From Trametopsis cervina (taxonomy: Eukaryota; Basidiomycota; Agaricomycetes; Polyporales; Irpicaceae), in NCBI GenBank assembly GCA_022385755.1, contig MU278348.1:655035-719034 (forward strand): a stretch of DNA of 64,000 bases, written 5' to 3'. This document shows positions 22,078 to 33,344 of the stretch, one piece after another. Position 1 is the stretch's first letter, and each line of letters opens with the position of its first letter. The position numbers and the translations under genes are program-made. The notes below the pieces were generated by a model, which was not told the DNA's origin, made no database searches, and worked only from the letters and a program-made list of their open reading frames with translations.

Positions 22078-22758
22078 AGCTGCAAAGGGGCTCTCCCGTC
22101 GTGGTGCTGGTAAAGAGGAGAAAGAGGCGGGTCAATGAGAGATTGGCAGGCGGGGCCTGTTTTATATCCCGCATTGAGTGATAGCCTCCGAACTGTTAGC
22201 ACTAAGCATGGAGCCGTACGAGCGTCGCGAGGGTATTCGGTGCTCATGCTGCGCTGTGCGGATCGGGCGATGGTTTGGAGGGACATCTCGGCAATATAGT
22301 CGGTCCCCGGTAAGCATTATTCGCATCTGGGGACACTGGAGTTGCGAGCCGTATTTGTGTATTGTAGTAGCCAGATGCAGTAAGGATCTCCACGTATACC
22401 AAAGAGATTGTGTGTGTGGTACAGCGTCAACATTGCAAAACTGGGAAATCAGCCTAAATGGATTCACAGAAAATAGTCTCGGGCGTTCTCATGCATGGGA
22501 GCCGTACACTTCTCTGGGACGGGTGACATTGGCTGTTCACTCTTGCTTTCACCGTCTTCCTTAGCATCATAGTTTCGGCACTTGTTCCAGTGCCACAGCA
22601 CTGGACAGTCATCAACATCAACAGGTATCCAAGAGTCCTTCAAATATTACACGCTCATACAGATGTGATAATTACGCTACAGTCTATCATACTGTACAGC
22701 ACAAGATAAGGATGAATGTCTGCGAAGCATCAACCGGTTCAACAACCCACGCCAAGGA
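22078..22758. other. Intergenic, ligase copy 2 upstream region
   Basis: About 680 bp between the F-box/WD40 gene end and the start of ligase copy 2. Nothing coding is recognised. Confidence 0.4.
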
Positions 22759-24842
22759 CTAGGCCGCAGCCTTGGGCTTGAAGCTCCATATCTCCAGTTG
22801 TGTCTTTCCCGCTCTCTTGCACACGACGGCGCATGTTTCATGGGAGTAGGCGATCTTCCACACGCTTTCACTGGCGTCCGACAGTTCCCTGACGTACTCG
22901 AAGCTCCCAGAAGCAGCGTCAGCCTCATCCGCGATGCTGCCTTTGCCCTTCTTGTATTCGAACAGCCGGACCCGTCCATCGTTGCCTCCCGTAACGAGGA
23001 ACCGGTCATTGAATTGGAGGCCCGTGACAGAACTGTCGTGAGGAACGAGGCGTTGCATGAATGCTGAAGGCTTTGACGGATCGGGTGGGGGCGCGAGTGA
23101 GAACGATATTACCCGCCCGTCGGAGCCACCTGTCACCAACATGGTTGGTGAGAGCTGGACTTGACATACGAGCGCTGTATGGCCTTGCAAAAGTGCCGTG
23201 CAGTTCCTATCAAACGTACCGGTCAGCGATTATGACCACCAACTTATATGAAATAACCCACCCGGTCTCTGCATCCCAAACTCTGACGGTGGTGTCCATA
23301 CCTCCGCTCACTATTCGTACCCCATCAAACGCAACAGTATAGATTTGATGGAAATGCCCTCGCAAGACGTGGATGCACTCCCCCGTGTCGATGTTCCAGA
23401 GGCGGCAAGTAGAATCATAACTTCCGCTGACCACTTTATTGCCGCAAACATCCAAACTCCGGACACTCTGCTCGTGTCCCTCTAAAACTCGCAGCAAACG
23501 CCCTCGCTGTATGTCCCATATCCGGAGGGTACGGTCGCGTGAACCAGTTACGGCAATAGGGCGGTTATGCAGGACCTTGAGACACCGAATTGTAGATGTG
23601 TGCCCTTTGAGTACGTATATGCAAAAGCTGTATGCTTGATTAATCACACATATGACGTCTGTAGCTTCACCTCTCAGTCGACGTACCCAGACTTGACATC
23701 CCATACGCGAAGATCCTTGTCACAACCGCCGCTGACAATCAGTGCATTAGGTTGGCCCCAGCCCTCGGCAGTACCAGAGGGGTCGCTAGGACGACCCGGG
23801 CCAGGAACCGTTCTCGGCGTAGAGTATGTAGGTTCCGAATCCGTTTGTCGATGTGTGCGAGGGAACGGCTCCAGTCCTAGCGCACCACGCATCGCGGAGG
23901 ACAGGTACTGGTCAAGTCCTGCCGTCGACGCTCTGGTTGGTGAGCTTGGCTGCTCCGAGGATACCTGCATATTGCCCAGAGAATCCGCCACATCCAGTAA
24001 ATCAATGTTTTCGCCGCCGCCCTTGACGAGCGCAACTGCCCACACGCCGGCTGTGTGACCGACCAAAGTACGGCAGCTGACCCCTGTGCGTGCACTGAAT
24101 ACGTGTATGCGGCTGTTCGCTAACCCTATGACCAACCAATTAGAGTCGAGTGCGATAGATGTTGGTACAGCGGATGAGGGGTTAGTTATTGGAGGTTGCA
24201 TGGCGTCATTGGGGGGATGGTATTGAGATGCTAGCAATATACGTCGCAATAGTGTCCCTCCGCGTCGCCAGTTGCACACTGCTCATATATAACTAGTAAG
24301 GGACAGTCACAAGGGGTGGCATAACATGACAACGTACGTGTAACAAAGGCGTTCTTGAAAGATGCTCGGTACGAGCATTCGGGTAGCGTCGTCGAGGAAT
24401 TAGGATAACTCATTCCATTGCTTGTATACCGTTGACGCGTGTTTGCAGGCGCAAACTCATGGGCGTACCACAAACGCTTCCACAGCCACTCATCCTCAAC
24501 CAGGCTATTCCAGTAACGGCTGACGCGTCCCGCACGTAGTAAACTGTTCGGTGAGTCTAGAAAGCTCAAAATGTACACCGCCAGTTCCGCAGGAAGGTCG
24601 CGTAGGAAATCCCTCTTAAGTAAAGGGGCGATCGTGGCAGATACGAAGGAGAGCTCATCAGGAGTGCAGTCAGTGAGGATGGCGCAAAGGTACTGGCGCC
24701 GCTGAGCCGGAGGTAGGATGGAGAATTCGTGTCTCGAGAGGGAGGCTATGGACGGAACACGCGGAGAGCTAGGGCCCGGAGACGGTGCTGGTGTAGGAGG
24801 GGACGCAATGGGCATGAATAGGGTTGAGGTATTGAGAGCCAT
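22759..24842 (-). CDS. F-box/WD40 protein, Cdc4/Pop1/FBXW7 type
   Basis: Four exons (24338-24842, 23687-24278, 23262-23627 and 22759-23206) join in frame into 636 residues. Residues about 75-125 are an F-box (RDFLRDLPAELAVYILSFLD, then AGRVSRYWNSLVEDEWLW). The C-terminal half is a WD40 propeller with at least seven blades; GH...W/D pairs are visible in VGHTAGVWAVAL, LKGHTSTIRCLKV, LEGHEQSVRSLDV, LRGHFHQIYTVAF and LQGHTALVCQVQL, with blades closing in RVWD, RIWD, RLWN and RVWD. A Ser/Pro-rich insert of about 95 residues separates the first blade from the second. In this family the propeller reads phosphodegrons and the F-box docks to SCF. The intron joins restore blade sequences, which supports the model. 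Confidence 0.9.
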
Positions 24843-26114
24843 GTTGGCGGCAAGCTGTTTGCCATTGACAACGGGGACATTTAGTAGAGGTATAACCTAT
24901 ACATGGCACGACATTTACTCACCCGGTGTATAGTTGAGGCCAAAGAACAAGTCCGTACGGGGTGTGGTCGTCGTCGAGAGGGACTCCAGCCTGGTCGTCG
25001 GTATGTTATCTCGTGAGCGGGCTGTATTAGGCATACGCGCGCTTGCAGCTGCATACAGCAAGGGTCTGAACAGATCAGCTGTGCAATGCAGTCACCTTGC
25101 GGCGAGAGTTTTGCATTCACTCTATTTTCTTCACGCTCTTCTACCGACATGCTCTTTGCCATCTCAAAGGGGTTCGAATGCCATGGAATGGATCAGCTCT
25201 CACACTGCGCTTCATTTCCATATTGTTAGAGTTCGAAATCCCACTTTCCAATCCAATAGCTGACTTGCTGGAAGGATTACAACAGCTCATTCTGCCAGTA
25301 AGTTGACTGCTCTCCGCGTATAGTCAACCTATCTCTTAACTAAAGCATGGAGTAGCGAGCCAAAGACCATTTCTTAGCCACACTCGTCCGTCTTAAGCCG
25401 ACCACTTTCATGCAGCATAGGTGCATGTGGGGTACATGTTTCCGTGTATATGCATATCATGCGAGTGGGTTCTTCCAATCTCTCAACCGAAAGAGAGCTG
25501 AATTAAGTCCTTGTGGTTAAGAATGAAGGACCATAGGGAGGTTCGAACAGTGTCCCACGTCCATAATTAGCCAGCCCACGAATCGCGTATCGGCAGCCTA
25601 GCGAGTCGGCGTCCATCATGCTCATGTTTTCATATGTCCGACAAGGCTCTTTTCCAACGAGAGACGAAAGGCTTAACAACCGTGTGGGGGAAGTATGCAA
25701 ACCTACCCGAGACTTCCATGCAAGAAGTGCATCGTGTTGAATCGGTGAATGATAGTTCTAATGTGGTACCGCGGAGATGAGTACTCATTACACATTCCAT
25801 ACATCAGTAAGGGCCTCTATTTCCTGCCGAGAACGAGCGCAAACAGCACGACGCAAACATGTGTGGCCCCTTCTTGATTCGCCGACGTGGTTTGGCACAC
25901 ACCTGGGCTGCCGAACCTGTCGGGCGTGTTGATAATATCCGTGGCAGGTTATGTGTTGGGTGATGACACCATGCAAGAAACGAGTGATCAGGACACAAGC
26001 CACTCAGGTATGGCCGAAGGATTGCAAAACAATATAGCAACTTCCTCCACTGCCGTTTTGCGCTCGCCCACATTTTCCCTGCGACATCCAGTATTGGCGT
26101 CGTGAGCATCCCAA
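24843..26114. other. Intergenic, nothing recognised
   Basis: About 1.27 kb between divergent genes. The open frames are short and overlap each other. I saw no domains, repeats or RNA genes. Confidence 0.4.
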
Positions 26115-29100
26115 ATGCCACTAGTACGGGGTTCCAAGAGGCAAAGTACAACTCGTAGGCCTAGCACCCCACCCACAACACCCGTCACACCACATACATC
26201 GGATTCCCAGCGCACGGATGGCGCGCCGTGGAATAAACACCCGGAGAATCCCCAGGCTGCAGAGGCAACAGTCAACAGTAAGCAGCCGCATAGCCCACAA
26301 GGATTACAAGAGGTCTGACCACGCCTGTATAGAAGGTCATATCTCACCTACAGAGGGCGAGCCGCTAATCGGATGGGAGGCGGTTGCAAAAGCGATGAGG
26401 GACTATGATTTGGAGGAGATTGGTGCTCTCCGAGAAGATTTAGACATTCTCCTCATTTTTGTATGCATTATCTGCAGACAACTCATTCACCTGCTGATGC
26501 CAAATCCTATACCTCTAGGTCGGCTTATTTTCCGCAGTCGTTACGGCTTTTGTCGCTCTCTCCTACACACTCCTCCAGGAAAATCCGGGGGTGCAGACTA
26601 TGGTGGCCATACGACAACTTGTCGACCAAGTTGCTGGATTTGTCATCGTAGACGGCGCACTCGTGAAGACGGAACCCCAACTCCTACCTCCCATTACCGT
26701 CTTCCAACCGAGCCCCGCCGCCATTCGGGTCAACGTTCTATGGTTCTCCAGCCTCATCGTGAGCCTTTCGACGGCATCGCTCAGCATTTTCGTGAATCAG
26801 TGGCTCCGCGCCTACATGGCATTTTCAACGTCTTCCGCTCGAGGCCAGCTACGCGTTCGACAGTTTCGACATTCCGGAATGAAGACGTGGAAAGTATTCG
26901 GGATAGTCGCTACACTCCCTCTACTTCTCCAGCTGTCTGTAGCGCTATTCTTCGCCGGCCTGTGTTACTTCACGGCCATTGTGCACGAGAGCGTGGCCAA
27001 CGCGACGCTGATACTGGTTATCGGCTGGGGTTCCCTCATCTTCGCTGTCACCACATTTCCAGCATTTTCTGCTCTCTGCCCTTACAAGACCCTCGCTCTA
27101 GAAGTCATCACCACGACGCTGCGCACCCGTATGTGGCCTATGATATATATTTCTATCAGGGTCGTTGTAGCAGCCCCGTTACATGCCCTGTCCTCGTTGA
27201 AGCGCCTCCTTCACGCCCTCTACGCCGTTTTGTTCCTTACTCCCCTCCTACGAGCGATCAACACATGTCGGAAGATCATCGTCAATCGGTCACGGAGCGT
27301 TCAAAACAGTGCTGTGACGAAATCGATAGTACAGCTAGCCAAGATCTCCTATGCTGGGTTCGAAGAGAGGTTCCACAATATCGATACCCTCCCCGACTGG
27401 GTCCCTCAAGAAGAATCCGTAGTGATGCATCTTGAGAAAGACGATTTGGACATTCTGGTGTATGCGGATGCGCTCCAAACCAACGAACACTTCTTCGCGA
27501 CAGCGATGGTCGCTGCATTGGAGCAGAGTAACCCAAACTGGGAGGGCGTGGTGGGCTTTCTCGTGAAAGTCATCGGAAACCGCGTGCCTGTGAAGCCAGT
27601 TTTTCCGGGTTCACCTTCGCTGATCGACTGTCGCGCGCTTTCAATCCGTGCAAAGGAAGTCATCACCAATCTTGCATTCCGACACCTTGCACCTCTTGGT
27701 ACGCAGGTTGGCAGCTCCGTGGTCGAGCGCCCGTTGGCGAGCTCCTTGTCCATGGCCGATTGGGCAGCGTGCTTGGTTATTTCGTTATGGAATCCGGCGG
27801 AGTCTTGGCACTCAGAATTTCTTGCAAAGTTCTTATCTGCAGACAGGGATGCTGCTGTCCGGATTGCACAAATATGTTCCCGTTTTGGCGATAGCGGTGC
27901 TACAACAATGTTTCTATCCTCCCTCTGCCGAGCCACTCGGGAAGCTGGCGACAAGAACCTAGAAGCAGTCGTTCCTCGGTTGGACGATGTCCTGAACGTG
28001 TATTTCAAGGAGCTACACATCCCGACCGCGTCATCCGACATCTCTCCCTTCCTACGACAAATGTGGCAAACTTCGGGCTGGCCCACCGGGTTGAACCAGG
28101 ATTCATTGAAGGACACCATTGGACTTCTATTTGAGCTTATACACAACGCTACGGCGCAGGATCCTCCTATCCAAACCTCGCCTTCGTTCGTCAGTGCCCT
28201 CATGCTCGTCCATCGTCTTTGCGCAATCTCAGATCAGACCGCAAGGAAGTTTTTCGTATCGCTGTCCTGGAAAAAGCAGCTAGCGCAGACGGCCCAGGAT
28301 ATATCCTCTATGAAGTCTGTAGAGCACTTAGCAGCATTTCTGGAGGCATGGATGCATCAGCCGTTAGGCTTCGTTGATTCGTCCGACGACCACCCCGTCG
28401 CAGAAGGGCTGCAATCTCTTACACAGTGCGTGAAAGGTATGTATACATTTCGTGTACAAATGGTCAGTCTTAAACCACTACGCGTTATAGACCTCAAAAC
28501 CCTCGAGCTGGGAGTTCAACGTATCGCGTCAAATCAACTTCCAAGAACAGACTTCTCTCGTTCTAAGGTTGTGAATCTGTGTCTCCTCATCGCACGCGTC
28601 GCCCGCCGTCACTCGGATTCGTCCCCACCAGTACTTTTAATGTGGCGCTCTATATTCAGAACGTTAGCAAAGACCTTCAAAGGACTGTGGGCGAACACAG
28701 GGATACTTGCATTACCCGCTTCGGCTTCAAACTTGCATATGTTGAGACGATGCATGTTATCTGTAGCGGAAGCGGACAACTTCGGAAAGGCCCCCGGATA
28801 CCAACAATGGACCCGCCACTTCAGGCCAGAAGAATCGCCTGTGCCCGAATACTTCTGGTTGATAATGATGGATATCACCAACGACGGTGCTACAGGGTCT
28901 GCCTCCATTCCTTGGCGGGTCCAGCGCTTGCGCGGGATGTCAGAGTCAGAGCGGTTGGTGCTAAGGGAGGAGGATGATCATCTCCCCTCAATAGCTCAAG
29001 ACCCGGCCATCTCAAATGCTCCAGAAATTCCGACCCGTGAGCTACCCTGGGCTCGACCTGCATCAACCTCATCCATCGGATCTCATGGGCAGGAGCCCGT

Positions 29101-29449
29101 TGGTTCTGGGGGTCCAACCCGACCACACCGCGACCGTGTACGATTTACACGGACCGACACCACATCGAATTCCAATGTCGATTCAGACGCAGACGTAACG
29201 CACTCTACTAGTTCGCCACTCGTCGCTTCACCGCTCAGCATAACGGCGGACGATTTCTTACACGACGAGGCCAACTCGTCGCCACAAAGGGGACATCGCA
29301 GGCTCTACAGCCGATCCTGGAGAAAGACGCAGCAACCGACGAGCTTCAGTTACTTGAGCGATATCAACAGAGACGCCAGTAACGCACAGCTTCAACTCCG
29401 GATACCGGAGAGCGTACAGGAAGCAGAGGAAGAGGAAGAGGAGGGATGA
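26115..29449 (+). CDS. DUF6535 transmembrane protein
   Basis: Exons 26115-26312, 26356-26460, 26519-28436 and 28491-29449 give 1059 residues. After a Pro/Thr-rich N-terminus comes the DUF6535 block: GWEAVAKAMRDYDLEEIGAL, REDLDILLIF, then VGLFSAVVTAFVALSYTLLQ as the first membrane helix. Further hydrophobic segments are VNVLWFSSLIVSLSTASLSI, VATLPLLLQLSVALFFAGLC and ATLILVIGWGSLIFAV, so four helices are expected. The long C-terminal part is helical and soluble, ending in a Glu-rich tail (EEEEEEG). DUF6535 proteins are abundant in Agaricomycetes and have no known function. The third intron (28437-28490) is 54 bp with no in-frame stop, so keeping it would add 18 residues. The first intron model (GTCTGA donor) is the least certain. 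Confidence 0.8.
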
Positions 29450-29813
29450 TGCAGAAAGTAGGCCCAGGTGCAAGTAGGCTTGGTCGCAGTTCAACGCATA
29501 CTCGGATGGAAGAGAACGAGACGGGGTGGGCACGGCGACCATCGTGATATACTGTGTCAATTAAAACGCCAATATCTGTATCTTCCTGCTTACCAATACG
29601 ACGAGCCTCTATGAAAACGAGGTGTTGTTTAGCACGCATTCATTTGGCAGGCAATCTCATTGGAGGAATCTGGCTCCATTGATTAAGATCGGGAGCGCAA
29701 AACGACTACGCCACTAGATGAACAGAACGAGTAAGATACAGGGAATACAAGTGTCCTAGTAAGGGGGTCATGAAAGGTAATGGAAACACAACCTGGGAGC
29801 TGGCAAACAGGTT
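29450..29813. other. Convergent intergenic region
   Basis: About 360 bp between the DUF6535 gene and the MARVEL gene stops. No gene seen. Confidence 0.4.
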
Positions 29814-30604
29814 TTAGACAGAGACCATCTGCCCGCGTATGCCGTCTCCGCGGCGAGAAGAGGATACGCCACGTAAGGTCACTACGACTAGAGCGAAGGT
29901 CACTAGTACACTGTATACATTCGCGGCGTTAGAACACGGTCTTGATAAATTATTCGATGTGAGAACGTACGTTTCGACCCAAGCAAAGGCTTCTAGTGCG
30001 TTGAGTTGATCACAATATATGACGCCGGTGCTGCGGAGCCTGATCAGCATGTTGAAGAATTTACGAGTGTCACAGAACGTACCCGCAGTTAAGCCCTCCG
30101 TTAAGTGTATCGGTGATAGCGGCTGCACCAGCAAGCCAGAATATCCACGTTAGGAACATGCTGCACGTCTCGTCAGTACAACGCGAAAACGGACAAAGGC
30201 CTTGGGTACTCACAATACGCCATGGCTTCCAACACTGGTGAGGACGGACCCGGACGATGCAGAGTGAAGGAAGAGGAGCATGTAGAGGAATGAAAAGAAT
30301 ATCGTCCAGATTGAGGTGAACAACAGGAAACGGGTACGGTCGCGCTCATCCGTGGAGAAGTAGTTGTGGTGCGCGTTGAACCGGGACACTAGCCATGATG
30401 CTATCGCCAACTATTCGTGAACGCGATATTAGCGAGCTATTCAACATATATAGCAAAAAGACGGTAACACACTTCAATAATTGCGAAGAGGATGATGAGT
30501 CCAAAGGTGACTGAGGGGACGCGATATTAGGGTGTGCAGAACACAAAGGGGACACCAAACTCACTGGGGTGTCCACGGCGAATATGACGATCGTAGTCAA
30601 CCAT
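29814..30604 (-). CDS. MARVEL-domain four-helix membrane protein
   Basis: Six short exons on the minus strand join to about 170 residues: MVDYDRHIRRGHPI, then TFGLIILFAIIE, then the exon near 30210-30398 (LAIASWLVSRFNAHHNYFST...), then FMFLTWIFWLAGAAAITDTL, then TGVIYCDQLNALEAFAWVET, and finally VLVTFALVVVTLRGV. Four hydrophobic helices are visible with the typical FLTWIFWLAGAAA third helix and the N-C-G...C-x-Q-L-N-A-x-x-A-F-A-W loop before the fourth, as in fungal MARVEL proteins of the plasma membrane. The C-terminus is short and basic. These proteins organise membrane microdomains; the precise role here is unknown. Confidence 0.75.
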
Positions 30605-31480
30605 GTCTGTAGTGCGTAAGAGGGTAGATTACACTAGATGTCGTGAGGGTCGTGAAGGGAGGGGAAGGTGAACAAAAAAGTTGTGGACGGGCTAACTGAG
30701 TTTAAGTAGCGCAGACTCGTGGTCTGGTCGCTGGGGCGCAGGCATCGCGCGATGACGCTGGTTCGATTTCGCTCAAACGCCTTGACGTCACTTTGGCGCC
30801 CGAGGCCGCGGCCCGCCACAAAGTCGCCGCTTGCGTTCTACATCCGTTCCTCGAACGTCGTTCGACTATCCTCGTGTAAAATCGTGTGAATTTATCGTCA
30901 GAATAAATTTTGAACGATTTATTTCTAAACATCGAAGGCATTGAAGTTCAACTGGCTTTGCAGGAAAATATGTTGTGCACTGGTACCCGGTACCAACTAC
31001 AAGGTTAATATACGTAATGATATTCGGAAGTGCAGTGTCTTGTATTCAAGATTACATAATCACCCTTGTCTTCCGTTGTTTAATTATCTTCTGCACTGCA
31101 ATGCTAACAAGAATACGTGCGAAGAGGCGGTGATACTTTCTCAGCTTCACCAATCGATGTGACACCACCGTGAGCACGAACCCGAGTGCCCTATAAATAG
31201 GACACAAACTTCAAACGTGTAGATACGTGCATTTCTGTACTGTACATCTGCAATCCTATGATGATACATCGTTGATTGTGCAGGTCGTGAAATAGTAATA
31301 CAAAAGATCCAAGAAGGTCTGGCGGTTCCACTTGTACATAAGTCGTAGCATGACTGTTAGTCGTGAATGGACGGGGAATTCTTCCATCAGCGCGTTGAGA
31401 GTTTAGACCAAGGAAGAGGAAGAAGAAAGGGATGGGGTGGCACGGTTGATGACATGAAGCGCATAAGCATATGAGAGTAC
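30605..31480. other. Intergenic, MARVEL upstream region
   Basis: About 880 bp. A perfect TGACGTCA palindrome (CRE-like site, near 30783) lies roughly 180 bp upstream of the MARVEL start. Otherwise AT-rich stretches (30900-31150) and no coding signal. Confidence 0.4.
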
Positions 31481-32688
31481 TCATATCCTCCGCTTCGCAT
31501 CATGGGTCGGAGGCGGTGCACCATTGCCCCGTAGCGCCTCATTGTATGAGGGTGGTGGGCTGCTTCGTGACGGGGAAGGATGAAAATGAGGGGGCTCCTG
31601 GCGTTGGGGAGTGGTTGGTCGAGGCGCTGCGTTTGGCGTCGACGGTGCACCGCCGCCTTGTTGACTTTGTGGTCGTGGAGGGTTCGTCTGTATTGGTGGT
31701 TAGTATCATTTGGGAAATCAGCGGACAAAACAACTGACCGATGATCCTCGATGGTGGTGTGCACCGGCCGCGCGAGCACGGCGCTGGGCCTTCGTGTTGG
31801 GCGTTGAAGGCTGAGACGTCCCCGAGCTCGCGGAAAATTGCTGCTCGAGCAACCGCATCGCGTTGTTCAGCTCTGCGCTGGTGACCACCACCGGCTGGGG
31901 TGCGCTCTTCTGGTGGTAGCCGAGCACGCAGCGCAGCGTGATTCGCCAGACGCATGTTATATCGCCTGCCGCTGCTCGACGCGCGACGTACTCAATCTCC
32001 ACGATGGGTTTGTATTCTTGGTAGCCGCGGTTCGTTACCGCTTCGTCCAGTAGTGCCTCAACTCGATCGATGTCGAAGAAGGTGTGACTGTATGTGCATG
32101 CCTTCCATGTACATCTGTTCTCTACGTACGCTCGACATAGTGAACGGCGATCGGCATCTGGCTGCATACAAATTGTGGTCAGGTCGATGGCCAGCTCCAG
32201 AGGATGTTACATCTCCGAAATAAAATGAGATAAATACGTACCTCAGGGCTCTGCCCAAATACTCTCCCTTCAAGGGCAGCCAACGCTCCGATAGCTTCGC
32301 TTCCCTGTCCTTTCACCGGATACATCGGTTGGACGCTGACACTGTCGGTATCAGTGCTTAAGCTAGCTCTTCCTCCGGCCAAGAGTCTGAACCTCCACTT
32401 GGTAGGGTTCGCATTCAACGGGGGTGAGGGAACCGTCGCCTCCACTTGTGGTGCAGAATACTTGTTGCACTCAACGAGGAACAAAGTCTGCTCCGAGGGC
32501 TCAGCGCCTGTGGTGGCGAAGGACAAAGAGGGGGCGCCATGGGAGACGTCTCCAACCAGGGAGACAATGCGATTCGTGTCGAGGAGTGTATGGCTATACT
32601 TGCACTGTGCCCGCCCGCAAGCAGCAATGCGTGAAAATGCCATACAAATGGACCATTTGCGTGTAAAGTCAGGGTCCGCGGGAGGCAT
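31481..32688 (-). CDS. Tandem CCCH zinc-finger protein with PPxY tail (copy B)
   Basis: Three exons (32242-32688, 31739-32161 and 31481-31687) give 358 residues. Two modules are visible. Module 1 begins with the finger CMAFSRIAACGRAQCKYSH (C-x8-C-x4-C-x3-H), followed by about 90 residues ending in a W-R-F-R strand and GSEAIGALAALEGRVF. Module 2 has CRAYVENRCTWKACTYSH (C-x7-C-x4-C-x3-H), the strand VWRITLRCVLG and the helix AELNNAMRLLEQQF. The tail is Gln/Pro/Ser-rich and carries a PPPSYNEAL motif (PPxY). CCCH fingers usually bind single-stranded RNA; PPxY binds WW domains such as those of Rsp5/Nedd4 ubiquitin ligases. I do not recognise an orthologue. The start ATG at 32688 was preferred over one at 32904, whose extra sequence looks non-coding. 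Confidence 0.68.
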
Positions 32689-33344
32689 GATTGCTCGGTT
32701 ACTAGGTAAGCTGTTGGGACTCCGTTCAGTACAAGCTGAGCTCGCGGGGATTCGAGAGTACGTACCTCGAGGCTCCGCGAGCAGGGTTTGAGATGGAGGG
32801 AGGAGTTCAAGATAGAGAGATGGCTCCGGGGAGTGGCACTTATAGCAAGAGGCAAATACAGCCCCGGGCGTGAAGGGGCACCGCCGCCGCACGCATACCG
32901 GCATTGTTTACCTGACAGCCTAGGCACCCTGGGTCTGCACAGTGCGCCTATCATCCATCCTCTGACCACACACGCTCTCGATTCCTGGCACTGCGCATCC
33001 GTGCCAGCTCGTGAAACTGCTTTGCACGATGAAGATCAGCAGTATTAAGGCTTACCACTTACTATGTACTTGGGCACGCGAGCTGGAGAACGTGGTAGCT
33101 GGGTACAACTGAGCGGCGTGGGTACATGACCCCACGCAAGCGCCTACAGAGTCTAAAGCACGAAGCAGCGCAGATTGGTCGACTATGGTATACAGGGCCG
33201 TGCGAAGGCCACGTCACAGATGTATGTACCGAGTTCCTAGGGGATGAGAACTGGTCCACGAAGGCTCGGGAAACTCTGGATCTGGATCTGAATCTAATAG
33301 TCAAAACACCACCTTCTGACAGTCAGTGCCGACAGCTTGTCCTG
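32689..33344. other. Spacer between the two CCCH genes
   Basis: About 660 bp, expected to carry the copy A terminator and copy B promoter. Short open frames on both strands have no recognisable content. Confidence 0.4.

Noticed and set aside
26218..27435. 405-codon plus-strand ORF
   Set aside because: It overlaps the DUF6535 exons in another frame and disrupts the membrane helices, which are intact in the chosen frame.
30740..30800. Possible tRNA T-arm (GGTTCGA)
   Set aside because: No matching acceptor stem, D-arm or anticodon stem at the right spacing. Other GTTCGA matches in the window also fail.
32689..32904. N-terminal extension of CCCH copy B from the ATG at 32904
   Set aside because: The added residues do not resemble the paralogue, and copy A starts shortly before its first finger.
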